DNA of 64,000 bases from Marinilongibacter aquaticus. Its GTDB lineage: Bacteria; Bacteroidota; Bacteroidia; Cytophagales; Spirosomataceae. The notes under the pieces were generated by a model. It searched no databases. It was not told where the DNA came from and saw only the letters and a list, made by a program, of their open reading frames with translations. Positions within the stretch are counted from its first letter, which is position 1, and each line of letters opens with the position of its first letter. Shown piece after piece: positions 36,401 through 44,019 of the stretch. The DNA is taken from the NCBI RefSeq assembly GCF_020149935.1, contig NZ_CP083757.1:1947501-2011500 (forward strand), given 5' to 3'. Made by a program: the position numbers and the translations under genes.

Positions 36401-37607
36401 AGGTATTCCCTCCATCTATAGAATACCGAAAGGGGGCTTGACCACCTGAAACTTCCACCGCAATACGGCCATCATTTCCCGCATTACAAGCCACATTGGT
36501 TACGTTTCCATCCAAAAGCAAATCATCGGCCACAGTGAAATATTGCCGTACCGTACGTACCCCGTCAATGATTGCCTGTACCCACTGTGCCCCAGTAGCC
36601 GAAGGTTTCCAAGTCACTTTAGATTTGTACGGAAGGAGGGACAGGTCGGATATTGTTCCACCCGAAGCACTGTACACCACCGATCGGTTGATGGTTTTCA
36701 ACAAAACATCATCTACAAACAATTGAAATTTGCCATTTCCAAAAAAGAGCTTAAAATGGCTATTTGTAATATCAATATACTGCTCCTCTTCCGCTACACT
36801 TCCATCGTAACGGTACTCTTTGACCGTGATGTGTCCATTGTCCCACATCCGCACCCCCATCGGGCCAAATTTTATTTCCTGAATATCAAAAGGGAGCACT
36901 CCGTTGTGAATGTATTCAAATGTGGTGGGTGACTCGCCCGAAAAGAAAGCTTTGGAGTCGAACCCTACTTCTGCTTTATAGGCAATACTCCCGTCGGCAT
37001 TTATATCAAACACTGTTCCATTTCCAAAGTCGTCCGAAACAAAAGAGCTGTTTGATATGGCCTGCCCATTCAACTTCCATACTCCGCTCGTATAGCTGTT
37101 GTCGTCTTTGTTTCCAATCAAAAAACTGATTTGATGCAAAGCATGGGCCCCGATTTCAACTTCCTCGCATTGGCCCACTTGCACTTTGTTGGCCAACCTG
37201 CCGTAAGGGGCCGCCTGATCGTTTGGCCCAATATTATTCCCTGAATAACTCGACCCGTCGGGCACTTCCACATAGATAAAATCGTCTTCTACAATCCGCG
37301 ACATCGGCGTACTTCCACATGCATCCCTTACTTCCAACTTATCGCCCGGCTTGAGCAAGCCAAAAGCAAAATGTACCTGACAAATTCCACTTTGGCAAAA
37401 GCCTTCGGTATAATCTGCGTTTGGACTCAACTGCACATCATTCAGCCAAAACTGAATGCCATTCGGTTGAAAGCAATTTTGCTGATATACCGTAAAACCC
37501 GTACTGGTATAGCGAATTGGGCCCAAATAAAGTTGATTTTGGGCATGGGCTTGTATAAAGGCAAACAAGACAAAAAGTAAATGTATACTTCTTTTCATAA
37601 GCTTCAT
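30465..37607 (-). CDS. Giant SprB-repeat surface protein with T9SS sorting domain
   Basis: A 2380-residue protein. A signal peptide and a unique N-terminal domain (about 25-365, with CFQPNGIQFWLND) lead into 22 SprB-like repeats by my count (about 370-2080). Each is some 75-80 residues with a core such as VSCFGGDDGKV, a GG pair, PYxFSLDG and a closing YTVYVKDANNC. Two PKD/Ig-like units and a T9SS C-terminal sorting domain follow (IRISPNPNSG... GLYIFYVKTAKE). It should cross the outer membrane by T9SS and sit on the surface or be released. SprB-repeat proteins include the Flavobacterium gliding adhesin SprB. A second ATG three codons in (37598) is an alternative start. Confidence 0.88.
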   Translation of the reverse strand: MKLMKRSIHLLFVLFAFIQAHAQNQLYLGPIRYTSTGFTVYQQNCFQPNGIQFWLNDVQLSPNADYTEGFCQSGICQVHFAFGLLKPGDKLEVRDACGSTPMSRIVEDDFIYVEVPDGSSYSGNNIGPNDQAAPYGRLANKVQVGQCEEVEIGAHALHQISFLIGNKDDNSYTSGVWKLNGQAISNSSFVSDDFGNGTVFDINADGSIAYKAEVGFDSKAFFSGESPTTFEYIHNGVLPFDIQEIKFGPMGVRMWDNGHITVKEYRYDGSVAEEEQYIDITNSHFKLFFGNGKFQLFVDDVLLKTINRSVVYSASGGTISDLSLLPYKSKVTWKPSATGAQWVQAIIDGVRTVRQYFTVADDLLLDGNVTNVACNAGNDGRIAVEVSGGQAPFRYSIDGGNTFQSEGVFSGLSAGIYTIRLQDASGCEVQKDFNVLENSPLVLSSSTMTDASCAGQTDGSVSLKAAGGGGFYEFKEENGSYSSNATFTNLAAGEHTFWVKDASACEASFVLSVGVKSTLAASVLVTDVHCYAENTGQIEVLQEGTANGPVQYALNGVNYQSNAVFSGLQAGNYTVYIQDDVCTLQMPNQNVAEPAKLVAKVDVSQSVSCFGGDDGKVNSVPTGGTSPYFFSLDGQFVEPAESSHAFENLSAGNYKVWVKDAQGCQKDTVISVDEPGNMVLSILDKTDASCFGSSDGTAHVEVTGGNGGHTYSIGSQVYNLDFLDGIAAGHYDILATDSKGCESTTELEILEPEEIVLNPSIAKQVSCFSGSDGEMSIEATGGTGFLSYSIDNVNFQAQKLFVGLGAGEYTVYVKDANNCLVDSVGNTVTQPDLLVLQTEEIEHVLCYGGSDGEILLKGTGGVPGYSFSNDGIYYISDSTFVGLSKGNHTFWIKDAHQCTASAAFEIIEPAKLQADLSVIQNVLCYGGQSGELSTNVSGGASPYQFSLDGLEYASAQGSVHTIDTLQIGTYQVWVRDANNCEVQTNQVNLTEPTALVPAIAKQVDVSCHSGNNGSVSLLATGGVGDYTFWLNGTQSDGFSTFSGLSAGSYTFVLKDGNACEKEISTIIAEPLSAYQMQLISQSNLSCFENQSGIISIENNGGTSPYRVWLTGEDTLRTTNASFTDLKAKTYSVYGLDANDCSFELNGIELTQPTEIQISLLEKEDVDCDYYSRGRSKLIASGSNGGFSYTLSGEDFEFKPIVPIHNTHGEFDKLKAGNYQLTATDQKGCQKQHTVSIISKNSTIRFELVPTLPSSCLVEDGQVKVANVSGGREPYQFSISGQNSFSTSPQFDNLLNGNYIVTVSDSLCSYKKEVDLSLPESLKADYTISPIACSTPDANLEIAPIAGGNGNYQLALNGTNFATATSFSRLPPNVYTVLIKDNPETCRTMLSLEIKEQNRADLTFLERTDILCNGKTTGVIEVVGNNNLSPFQYGLNEKLFGNSGRFENLSAGTYILYAQNSIGCLDSLKTTLNEPSALNTTVLQNNNLCFGDSTGRLTLTAEGGTSPYQFSMDGEAYFTQGNFQNLKAGDYKTYVKDAHACVSMQAAKLIQPSEISVTPVYADTVRCKGEGNGLVKVSASGGTPNYQFSKDGFNYFTQNTFSNLSAAKYVFYVKDKNQCVKRDSVTLFEPDSLLLSIDEKVNPLCFAGQDGEISVLSSGGNGGNRYFINNANPQFDQAFGGLKQGIYSIKVEDRRACQFTVGNIELTHPDQLKHQIATVEPLCFEAADGQIALMVEGGTAGYRMKFGGAEYFPNKGKQGFTFDELLAGEFFFTTLDSNGCADSFAVELKQPTALKAKTSITKNLCFGDSTGTIQMEGFGATSPYTYALSMGGESDSSFSSKRLYSGLLAREYTVHIEDANACRYDTLVTVEQPEEIEFVSFQSDSVRCFGERNGRIVVQAKGGSPEYAYSADGTNFQLSNTLGNLKKGAYSIRVRDKNGCLAKGQDSVAVGEPERLELRLLSKENPLCAGDKNGRIELAAKGGNTGNEFSIDNRLRQDNALFEGLSEGDYTFKVEDRKGCMDTVSVVHLQWPEGLAAKVTTSSPTCVGDKDGSTTLHISGGAGEYSAKLYNAAGDSILSAKGAEIRFDHLLNENYQVRVADAKSCALLLPIRVNTAESLNAEINLAEGFRIGDLVETCEGQVLHLDARNPERIVHWYKDGKEIEDLSNKQTIEIAEEGMYSVLVSNASGCTVADTFELRHNQFALHADFLIPTQAFVGDTVVCLDITDPLPDEVLWFPPLSARVLNETFSKLEMAFEKEGLYHVEMKANQGECQNVVVHEIEILEMPSDSSATLFDENIQSIRISPNPNSGLFDFQIKLYQAEKVEVEMVNAANGHLVFSEAFENEREINGRVDVAVMPGLYIFYVKTAKELQSKRVLIIN

Positions 37608-38825
37608 TTAGCGGATTGACAATCGAATGTTCGTTTCAAACGAATAGGTATGCTCTAAATCGGTTTTGACCAGCTCCATCGAAACCGCATAATCGCCCAA
37701 GGGAATATCTTCTGGTATTTTCACAGAAAGCTTCTTTTCTTCCGAATTGAAAATTCCATTCTGAACGAAAACCCCACCTGCTCCTTTCAGACTCACCTGA
37801 TAGAAGCGGTATTCTTCTTCTATGAAATTAATCGTGCTGAAATGCACCCACGCATTCGGCTTGACAACATGCTGTACCTTGGCAAGTTCTTTGACGAAAG
37901 GCCTTTCCCTGTCGTAAATCCGAATGCTTTCGGGCCATACCCCGCTTCTCGTTTTTTCGCTTGCATTAAACAGAGCGACCTGATATTGACCTGTTTTGAA
38001 ATCCTTTGGAATGACGACAAACTGTTCCTCCTTTTCATTGGCATGCTGAACAGACAATGCACTCTTGTTCACAGCATTCAAGAATTCCATATAAAAATGA
38101 AAGAGTGAAGTATTTACAAAATTCCCCTTAAAGAAGAGTGTATCGCCTTGAAGGTAATTTTCAAAAAACAGCTTATCGATCGCCGGATGAGGGTATCGTA
38201 TACGGATTTTACTCGATGAAACGACCTGATTGTCGCGAACCGAAAGGCTTAGGCTGTACTCGCCCGTTTGAAGCGTGTCGGGCACAGTCACTTCCAAAGT
38301 TTGGCTATCCACCAGGTTATGGTCCAAAGCTCCTGTGAGCACATCATGATTAAAAAGAACGACGTGTATATCTGGATTGTGCAAACCGAAATGTTCGCCT
38401 AGAAGTGAAAATGACTCGCCAGCTGTAACCTCATCCGCTCCAAAACCCAAAATGAGAGGTGCCGGAGCATCTAACCATTCAACAACAATGGAATACACGG
38501 TTTTTCCACCTGAAGGATGAATAAGCGTAAAAAAGACCGGGTTGCTGAAATCGAAATCACCGCCAAGTGATGGCACAACTTTTACACCCTCTTCTACACT
38601 GAAACTGGGGGTAAGCGAATGGAGGTTTGTCCCACTCGGCACCTTTATCAATAAATCATGCCCCTTTATTTCAAGCTGCGACTCGGCAAGCTCTTTAAAA
38701 TAAAAAGTACTCGCATCTAAAGTCGGTAGTATTTCGGAAGCCTCCTTACATGACAGCGAGGCCAAAACGGTACCCAACAAGAGAAAAATCGAATGCCCTC
38801 CAAGCTTTCTTTGAAAGTGTAGCAT
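37608..38825 (-). CDS. Putative lipoprotein with IPT/TIG-like domain
   Basis: A 405-residue protein. The export signal ends LASLSC, so Cys26 may be lipidated. A beta-rich domain (about 35-120, with FTLIHPSGGKTVYSIVVEW) is followed by an IPT/TIG-like Ig fold (about 125-210, PLILGFGADEVTAGESFSLLG). Further beta domains run to the end (IRLSIR). There is no catalytic motif. It is the first gene of the long minus-strand block and its stop codon directly abuts the start codon of the SprB-repeat gene. It probably helps hold that protein at the outer membrane (inference). Confidence 0.7.
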   Translation of the reverse strand: MLHFQRKLGGHSIFLLLGTVLASLSCKEASEILPTLDASTFYFKELAESQLEIKGHDLLIKVPSGTNLHSLTPSFSVEEGVKVVPSLGGDFDFSNPVFFTLIHPSGGKTVYSIVVEWLDAPAPLILGFGADEVTAGESFSLLGEHFGLHNPDIHVVLFNHDVLTGALDHNLVDSQTLEVTVPDTLQTGEYSLSLSVRDNQVVSSSKIRIRYPHPAIDKLFFENYLQGDTLFFKGNFVNTSLFHFYMEFLNAVNKSALSVQHANEKEEQFVVIPKDFKTGQYQVALFNASEKTRSGVWPESIRIYDRERPFVKELAKVQHVVKPNAWVHFSTINFIEEEYRFYQVSLKGAGGVFVQNGIFNSEEKKLSVKIPEDIPLGDYAVSMELVKTDLEHTYSFETNIRLSIR

Positions 38826-39035
38826 ACTTATAATGTGTGTGAATTGGTGTGTTGTGTGAGGATAAATTTATTATTTGTCGAGAAGCTGGGCAAGTTAAAT
38901 CGCAAATATTTCGACAAGTGTATACAATACCGTTCATGCAGGAGCCTGCCATTTTATGCCCATACAATGTGGCATTTGCCCTTTCCTTCGCGGTTTCTTA
39001 CTCGAAATCACAAATTGAATGCAGAGCCCAAAAAA
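38826..39035. other. Upstream region of the large minus-strand operon
   Basis: This should contain the promoter of the 38825-14065 block. I find only AATATTTG (38903-38910, minus) without a well-spaced -33 partner, so no promoter is called. The stretch is A+T-rich and I see no gene of its own. Confidence 0.4.
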
Positions 39036-39128
39036 CAACACAGATTTTCGAATCAAAAAAACTATCTGCTACTCTATGGGCTCAGAGTTTTGGCCGCACT
39101 GGCCATTGTTGCAACCCATTTAATTGAA
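39036..39128 (+). pseudogene. Possible N-terminal scrap of an acyltransferase-3 membrane protein
   Basis: The plus frame here reads HRFSNQKNYLLLYGLRVLAA followed by LAIVATHLIE. This resembles the first membrane helix of acyltransferase-3 proteins (RxxxLDGLRxLAALxVVxxH). It has no start codon of its own and runs straight into the Abi-like gene. It is short, so chance or an unrelated helix cannot be excluded. Confidence 0.3.
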
Positions 39129-39803
39129 ATACCAAAAACTACAACGCTACCTATCCGAACCAAGATTACATCGGTTTTTAATCGCTTCGGGAAATGCACA
39201 ACCTAAAGCCCAGAAATTATGTAAAATTAATTTAGAGGTTTCTCAATCATTTTACCCTGTATTAAATCTATTTGAAATATTTTTTAGAAACATCGTGAAT
39301 TATCAAATTTCATCCCATTTCGATAATTCAAATTGGATAACCGAAGAAAGAGATGGTTTTATGAGTGATACATCGCTTGCACAATCTAAATTCTTTTTAA
39401 AAATTCCGTTGACAAAGCTGAAAGGACAATTCGGCTAAAGGGTGGGCTAGTCACTTCTGGAAAAGTTATTGCGGAACAATCCCTTGGCTTTTGGACAAGC
39501 TTATTTGATACTCATCATTACAGATTAATTCGGGGCACTGTCCTACACTGTTTCCTGAACAAACCACCATTTGTGAATAGAAGCATTTGGAACCAAAAGC
39601 TAAACAAGATTAGCGAATTTAGGAATCGGGTTTATCATAACGAACCAATTTGCTTTAATGGAAACACCGTTGATTTTACAAAAGCAACCACTATTAAGCA
39701 TGAAATTTACGAATTGCTGGAATGGATAGATATCGACTTGCCAGACTATGTCAACCAGTTTAATGCTATTGAAACGAAAATCAATGCAATCCATAGCCTT
39801 TAG
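39124..39803 (+). pseudogene. Abi-like (abortive infection family) gene with a frameshift
   Basis: Two frames join to one protein of about 226 residues. The first (39124 to about 39395) reads RYLSEPRLHRFLIASGN, SQSFYPVLNLFEIFFRN, NWITEE. After a one-base shift in the T5/A5 run near 39391-39402 the second reads NSVDKAERTIRLKGG, TSGKVIAEQSLGFWTSLF and FRNRVYHNEPICF, ending near 39803. These motifs match small Abi-like proteins often found in mobile or defence contexts. There is no ATG at the expected place, only TTG 39124, right behind a scrap of another gene. It is probably inactive unless the shift is a sequencing error. Confidence 0.7.
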
Positions 39804-39939
39804 AAACAAGGTGTTACCAGCAGCCAAATGTCCATGCAGGATTTTAAAAAGTTAAATTCTTAAAAAGACCATTTTCCAGTGTATTCGTAAAACATTATCC
39901 TAACTCATGATATTTTTCAAGCTTCAAGGCCTGAAATAA

Positions 39940-41301
39940 TCAACGCATCACTTCATTCGGGAATTTCACTAGGCTTTCGTTGCCTTGTTTGTCCACAGCC
40001 GCTACACCGAAATAGAAATTGTCGATAATGGTGCCCTCCAAGGTAAAGTCCGTTACATTTCCGACAAAACGAGCATATTGCCACTGTGGAGCCGTGGTGT
40101 CTCGCCAATAAATTTTATATCCCAGTAAATTCTTGTCCGATACAGGCGACCAGGCCAAACGTGTGGAAGGGGCTACCACACCTCCAATCTTCACTGTTTC
40201 TGGAGCCGCCGGAGCCCAAGCCAAGGCGGCCAAATTAATGGCATTGACGGCTGTGAGTTTTCGGGCATATGCGAAATTCACGCCCTCTATCACATCGCCG
40301 TAGGCAATCCCGTTTTCCGTGCGAATATCCTGATGTTGGCGGTGATAGTTTTCATGGGCTTCCATAATTCGTACTCCAGGGAAACCCGCATCATTGAAAG
40401 GCTTATGGTGCCCTCCGCGACCAAAACGGTCGAGGCGATAAACCATCATGGGATTCATTTCGGGCATATAATTACTGGTGATTTTGTGGATATACCGAGC
40501 CAATTGGCGGGAAACGCCATCCACCTCTCCGCCATAGAATCGCCTCATTTTCCGCTCCCTTTCGGTTTCTGTCACGGGTGTGGGCTCAGAGAAAATACGA
40601 AAGCTTCGGTTGTCGATCACACCATCCAAGCCTTCGATATTGCCGATCATGTCGTTGTTGAGCACACCGATGATTTCCCAACCCTTTTCTTTGGCGTATT
40701 CGGCCACGCCTTGTCCGCCAAAAAGCCCCTGTTCTTCGCCACTCAATCCCATGTACACGATGCTGTTCGAAAAATGGTACCGACTCAGCACGCGTGCCGC
40801 CTCAATAGTCCCGGCCATTCCCGAAGCATTGTCGTTAGCTCCCGGGGCATCTTGAGTATAATCCGAGGCATTTGAATTTCGGGAATCGATATCTCCACTC
40901 ATAATCACGTGTCGATTGGGAAACTGCTCGCCCTTTTGCACCGCCAAAATATTCACCACCCAAGTATCTTTCGGAATGCGGTCGTTTTCTCCTGCCTTCA
41001 CCAATTTTTTCACTTCGAACACCTCGATGCACCCTCCGCAATCTGCTGATATTTGTTCAAATTGAGCTTTCACCCATCTTCTCGCCGCCCCTATTCCACG
41101 CGTATTAGAAGTGGTATCGGAGAAAGTATTTCGGGTTCCAAAATTGGCCAAGGTACGAATGTCCTTCTCGATGCGTTCGACCGAAATGCCCTCGACAATC
41201 TGGTAATAGTTTTCCGAAAAATCGGCTTTATCTCGGGCCAAGCTTTGGGCATCAACCTGCATTGCAAAGCAGGCCAACAATAAAAGGAGGAAGGGTTTCA
41301 T
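39940..41301 (-). CDS. M28 family peptidase-like protein with altered zinc ligand
   Basis: A 453-residue exported protein from ATG 41301 (signal peptide MKPFLLLLLACFAMQVDAQ). An M28 fold is evident: GANDNASG (Asp157), GLSGEEQGLFGG, NNDMIGN and a late His in GRGGHHKPF. A C-terminal fibronectin-like domain follows (about 370-453). The usual first zinc ligand (His in GxHxDS) is replaced by Asp137 in MSGDIDSRNS. Either Asp binds zinc or the enzyme is altered in activity. An upstream in-frame extension to 41349 would precede the signal peptide and is rejected. Downstream of dsbD, 44 nt away. Confidence 0.85.
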   Translation of the reverse strand: MKPFLLLLLACFAMQVDAQSLARDKADFSENYYQIVEGISVERIEKDIRTLANFGTRNTFSDTTSNTRGIGAARRWVKAQFEQISADCGGCIEVFEVKKLVKAGENDRIPKDTWVVNILAVQKGEQFPNRHVIMSGDIDSRNSNASDYTQDAPGANDNASGMAGTIEAARVLSRYHFSNSIVYMGLSGEEQGLFGGQGVAEYAKEKGWEIIGVLNNDMIGNIEGLDGVIDNRSFRIFSEPTPVTETERERKMRRFYGGEVDGVSRQLARYIHKITSNYMPEMNPMMVYRLDRFGRGGHHKPFNDAGFPGVRIMEAHENYHRQHQDIRTENGIAYGDVIEGVNFAYARKLTAVNAINLAALAWAPAAPETVKIGGVVAPSTRLAWSPVSDKNLLGYKIYWRDTTAPQWQYARFVGNVTDFTLEGTIIDNFYFGVAAVDKQGNESLVKFPNEVMR

Positions 41302-41345
41302 TTTGATTGGTTTTTCAATTTGTATGATCGGATACGAGACTGAAA

Positions 41346-43364
41346 TCAATTGAATTTGGCTTTACCCCTATCCAAAAAGTCGATAAACTCATCGACAGAA
41401 CTGTAGCCGATCGGGTCTACCAAAAGTTCGCCATCGCCATCGACAATGACATAATAGGGTTGGGCATTGTTATTGAATTTGGTGATTTCCAAATCCATAT
41501 TCTTATCACCGACCGTCGTTTTCAACTCCTGATCGTATGCACTGACGTAATGTTTTTCTTCGGGCAGTTTCTCCTTGTCGTCGACATAAAGCGAGGCTAT
41601 GACAAAATCGTTTTCCATGCGTTTCAGCACTTCGCTATCTGGCCAAACACGTTCCTCCATTTTGCGGCAATTGGCACATGCATATCCCGTAAAATCAATC
41701 AATACAGGCTTTCCTGCAGTTTTAGCAGCCAATAGGGCATCTTCATACTCGCGGTAACCCAGCAAGCCGTGTTCCAAGCTTCGCATGTTTTCGGCCACCG
41801 GCTGAGTGGTCTTTCCATTGGCTTCGGCATATTGCATCGGAGGTAAAATACCCGACAAAGCCGGAAGAGGTTTGTTGGCCACACCAGGAATCATGTACAA
41901 AGAAAAGGCCAGAAAAAGCATGGCAAAACCAATGCGGCTGATGCTGTATTTTTCCACGGGCTTGTCTTTGGGCAAACGAATCAATCCGACAATATACAAG
42001 GTGATGATTACCGCAATAAGCACCCATACAAGAATAAATATATTGCGGTGGATGAGGTTCCAATGGTAAGCCAAATCGATATTGCTCAAGAATTTCAAAG
42101 CCAAAGCAAATTCTGCAAAGCCAAACACCGCTTTGATCTCATTCAGCCAACCGCCCGATTTTGGCAGGTTTTTCAGCCATTGCGGAAACATCGCCAAAGC
42201 CGTAAACACCAAAGCAAAAGGCAAACCAAAAGCCAACATGCCGTATAGAGGCCGCCAAACCTCGCCCTCGGCCGAAAGGATCAACAAAGAGCCCACAAAA
42301 GGTACCGTGCACGAAAAAGACACCACCACCAAAGTAAGAGCCATGAAGAAAATCCCTACCAAACCGCCCTTTTCGGATAGGCGATCGATTTTATTGACCG
42401 CACCGTGGGGCAATACGATTTCGAAACCACCCAAAAGCGAGATGCCAAAAAGAATAAAAATGATGAAGAAAATGAGGTTCGGAAGCCAATGCGTACTGAT
42501 GAAGTTGAGGAACGGAGCCCCAAAAGCCATCGCCACCAAGCCCATCAAACCAAAAATGAGCATGATGCTCAAACCGTAAAAGAAAGCCTTCGAACGCCCG
42601 TTCGACTGTTTGGTAAAGAAGCTCACCGTCATGGGCATAATCGGATAAATACAGGGCATAAATATGCTGGCAAAACCCGCTCCCAAAGCCAAAAGCAAAA
42701 ATTGCCAAAGACTGGTTTCCGCTTCCTTTTCTTCGGGAATTCCCACCGCATCGGCCACCGCCTGATCCAAATCTCCTTTTTCATCGGCAATCAATTGGGC
42801 TTCTCCTTCGTCTATATTTGGCGTTTCGGCGGTCAAGTCTTCAGCCGCAACTTTCTCCTTTTCTACAGTTGGCGTTTCGGGCTGCAAAAGGGCCACGCCA
42901 TTGGTTTTTACCACAAAAACAAACTTTTCATTGCCATTTATACATTGCCCATCTTCTTGGCAAGTCTGAAAATCGATCGCACCCTTGATTACCGGATCGG
43001 CCTTCAAAATTTTCACCTTCTGCACAAACTCACCCTTCTCCTTGAAAATTGACACCTCGCCTTCCCATATTTCATCGTATTTCTTTTTGGGATGCAGGGG
43101 GGTGAGGCCGCCGACCAAAGCATAAGAATCATTGGGCTCAAACTCTACAGTGGTCAAAATAGGGCCGAGGTTTTCGTCAAAATCATTGGAATACAAATAC
43201 CAGCCTTTCTGAATGCTGGCCGTGAATTGCAGTTCCACCATTTCGCCCACTTTCACCTCGGCTTTGGCGGGTTTGAAAACCCATGAAGCAGGCTTGAGCA
43301 ATTGAGCAAATGCAAACTGAGAAGCGAGAAAACCAAGGAATAAGAAGAATGTAAATTTCCGCAT
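41346..43364 (-). CDS. dsbD: DsbD-type thiol:disulfide interchange protein
   Basis: A 672-residue membrane protein. Signal peptide (MRKFTFFLFLGFLASQFAFA), an N-terminal DsbD-alpha-like periplasmic domain (about 25-160), a linker, a membrane domain of about eight helices (about 225-490, with the redox Cys in MPCIYPIMPM), and a C-terminal thioredoxin domain with CANC (GYACANCRKMEE). It passes electrons from cytoplasmic thioredoxin to periplasmic disulfide-handling proteins. ATG 43364 is preferred over the ATG 13 codons upstream because the signal peptide then begins at the N terminus. Confidence 0.93.
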   Translation of the reverse strand: MRKFTFFLFLGFLASQFAFAQLLKPASWVFKPAKAEVKVGEMVELQFTASIQKGWYLYSNDFDENLGPILTTVEFEPNDSYALVGGLTPLHPKKKYDEIWEGEVSIFKEKGEFVQKVKILKADPVIKGAIDFQTCQEDGQCINGNEKFVFVVKTNGVALLQPETPTVEKEKVAAEDLTAETPNIDEGEAQLIADEKGDLDQAVADAVGIPEEKEAETSLWQFLLLALGAGFASIFMPCIYPIMPMTVSFFTKQSNGRSKAFFYGLSIMLIFGLMGLVAMAFGAPFLNFISTHWLPNLIFFIIFILFGISLLGGFEIVLPHGAVNKIDRLSEKGGLVGIFFMALTLVVVSFSCTVPFVGSLLILSAEGEVWRPLYGMLAFGLPFALVFTALAMFPQWLKNLPKSGGWLNEIKAVFGFAEFALALKFLSNIDLAYHWNLIHRNIFILVWVLIAVIITLYIVGLIRLPKDKPVEKYSISRIGFAMLFLAFSLYMIPGVANKPLPALSGILPPMQYAEANGKTTQPVAENMRSLEHGLLGYREYEDALLAAKTAGKPVLIDFTGYACANCRKMEERVWPDSEVLKRMENDFVIASLYVDDKEKLPEEKHYVSAYDQELKTTVGDKNMDLEITKFNNNAQPYYVIVDGDGELLVDPIGYSSVDEFIDFLDRGKAKFN

Positions 43365-43462
43365 GTCGATTCTAAAAAATTGAGCCTTTTCTACAGCTAT
43401 CATATTAACGGCACAAAAGTACCAATAAGTTTTCCAAATCTTTTTTTAGCCGTGGTTAATAC

Positions 43463-43491
43463 GCAAAAAAGGAGACCAAGGCCTCCTTTTC
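43463..43491 (-). terminator. Terminator after the cyclophilin gene
   Basis: AAAAGGAG (43467-43474) pairs with CTCCTTTT (43483-43490) around an 8-nt loop. The A-run at 43465-43470 gives a U-tract on the minus strand, about 25 nt past the cyclophilin stop codon. Confidence 0.65.
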
Positions 43492-43514
43492 TTCTTCGTA
43501 TACTTCTGAAAAAC

Positions 43515-43952
43515 TTACTCTTCTACAATCTCGATTTTCTCGATTACATCGCCCTCGCGGATATCATCGATCACCTCGAGCCCTTCAACCACTTTTCCAA
43601 AGCAGGTGTGGTTTCTATCCAAATGGGCCGTATTGTTGCGGCTGTGGCAAATGAAAAATTGCGAACCGCCGGTATCGCGTCCACGGTGTGCCATCGAAAG
43701 TACGCCACGGTCGTGGTACTGATTCTCGCCATCCAACTCGCAAGGGATCGTGTATCCCGGACCACCCCCACCTGTGCCAGAAGGGTCTCCGCCCTGAATC
43801 ACGAAATCGGGGATCACGCGGTGAAAAGTAACGCCATCGTAATAACCCTCTTTCGACAATTTTACGAAATTATCTACAGCGATGGGAGCATCCTTTTCAT
43901 AAAACTCAATGAGCATTGTACCCTTCTGGGTAATCATTTTTGCTTTTTTCAT
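43515..43952 (-). CDS. Cyclophilin-type peptidyl-prolyl cis-trans isomerase
   Basis: A 145-residue single-domain cyclophilin with no signal peptide, so cytoplasmic. The active-site motifs are intact: FHRVIPDFVIQGGDP (catalytic Arg), GVLSMAHRG, SQFFICH and HTCFGKVVEG. It speeds isomerisation of proline peptide bonds during folding. It lies 67 nt downstream of the PD40/OmpA gene on the same strand and is followed by a terminator. Confidence 0.96.
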   Translation of the reverse strand: MKKAKMITQKGTMLIEFYEKDAPIAVDNFVKLSKEGYYDGVTFHRVIPDFVIQGGDPSGTGGGGPGYTIPCELDGENQYHDRGVLSMAHRGRDTGGSQFFICHSRNNTAHLDRNHTCFGKVVEGLEVIDDIREGDVIEKIEIVEE

Positions 43953-44019
43953 GCGTTCATTTTTTCCGCAAAATTAGTGCTTTTTAAACTGTGCACAATT
44001 CTTCGGCCTCTACAGAAAA

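Noticed and set aside
30465-36500. Regular repeats that might be a CRISPR array or satellite DNA
   Set aside because: They are diverged protein-coding SprB repeats of about 230 nt, with no constant direct repeat or spacers.
36471-37130. Many overlapping open frames opposite the SprB-repeat gene and other long minus-strand genes
   Set aside because: They are short, lack family features and mirror the codon pattern of the true genes on the other strand.
38835-39015. A complete gene starting at 38835 on plus
   Set aside because: The first 60 residues are compositionally odd with no family resemblance; only the later helix-like stretch near 39036-39128 is of interest.
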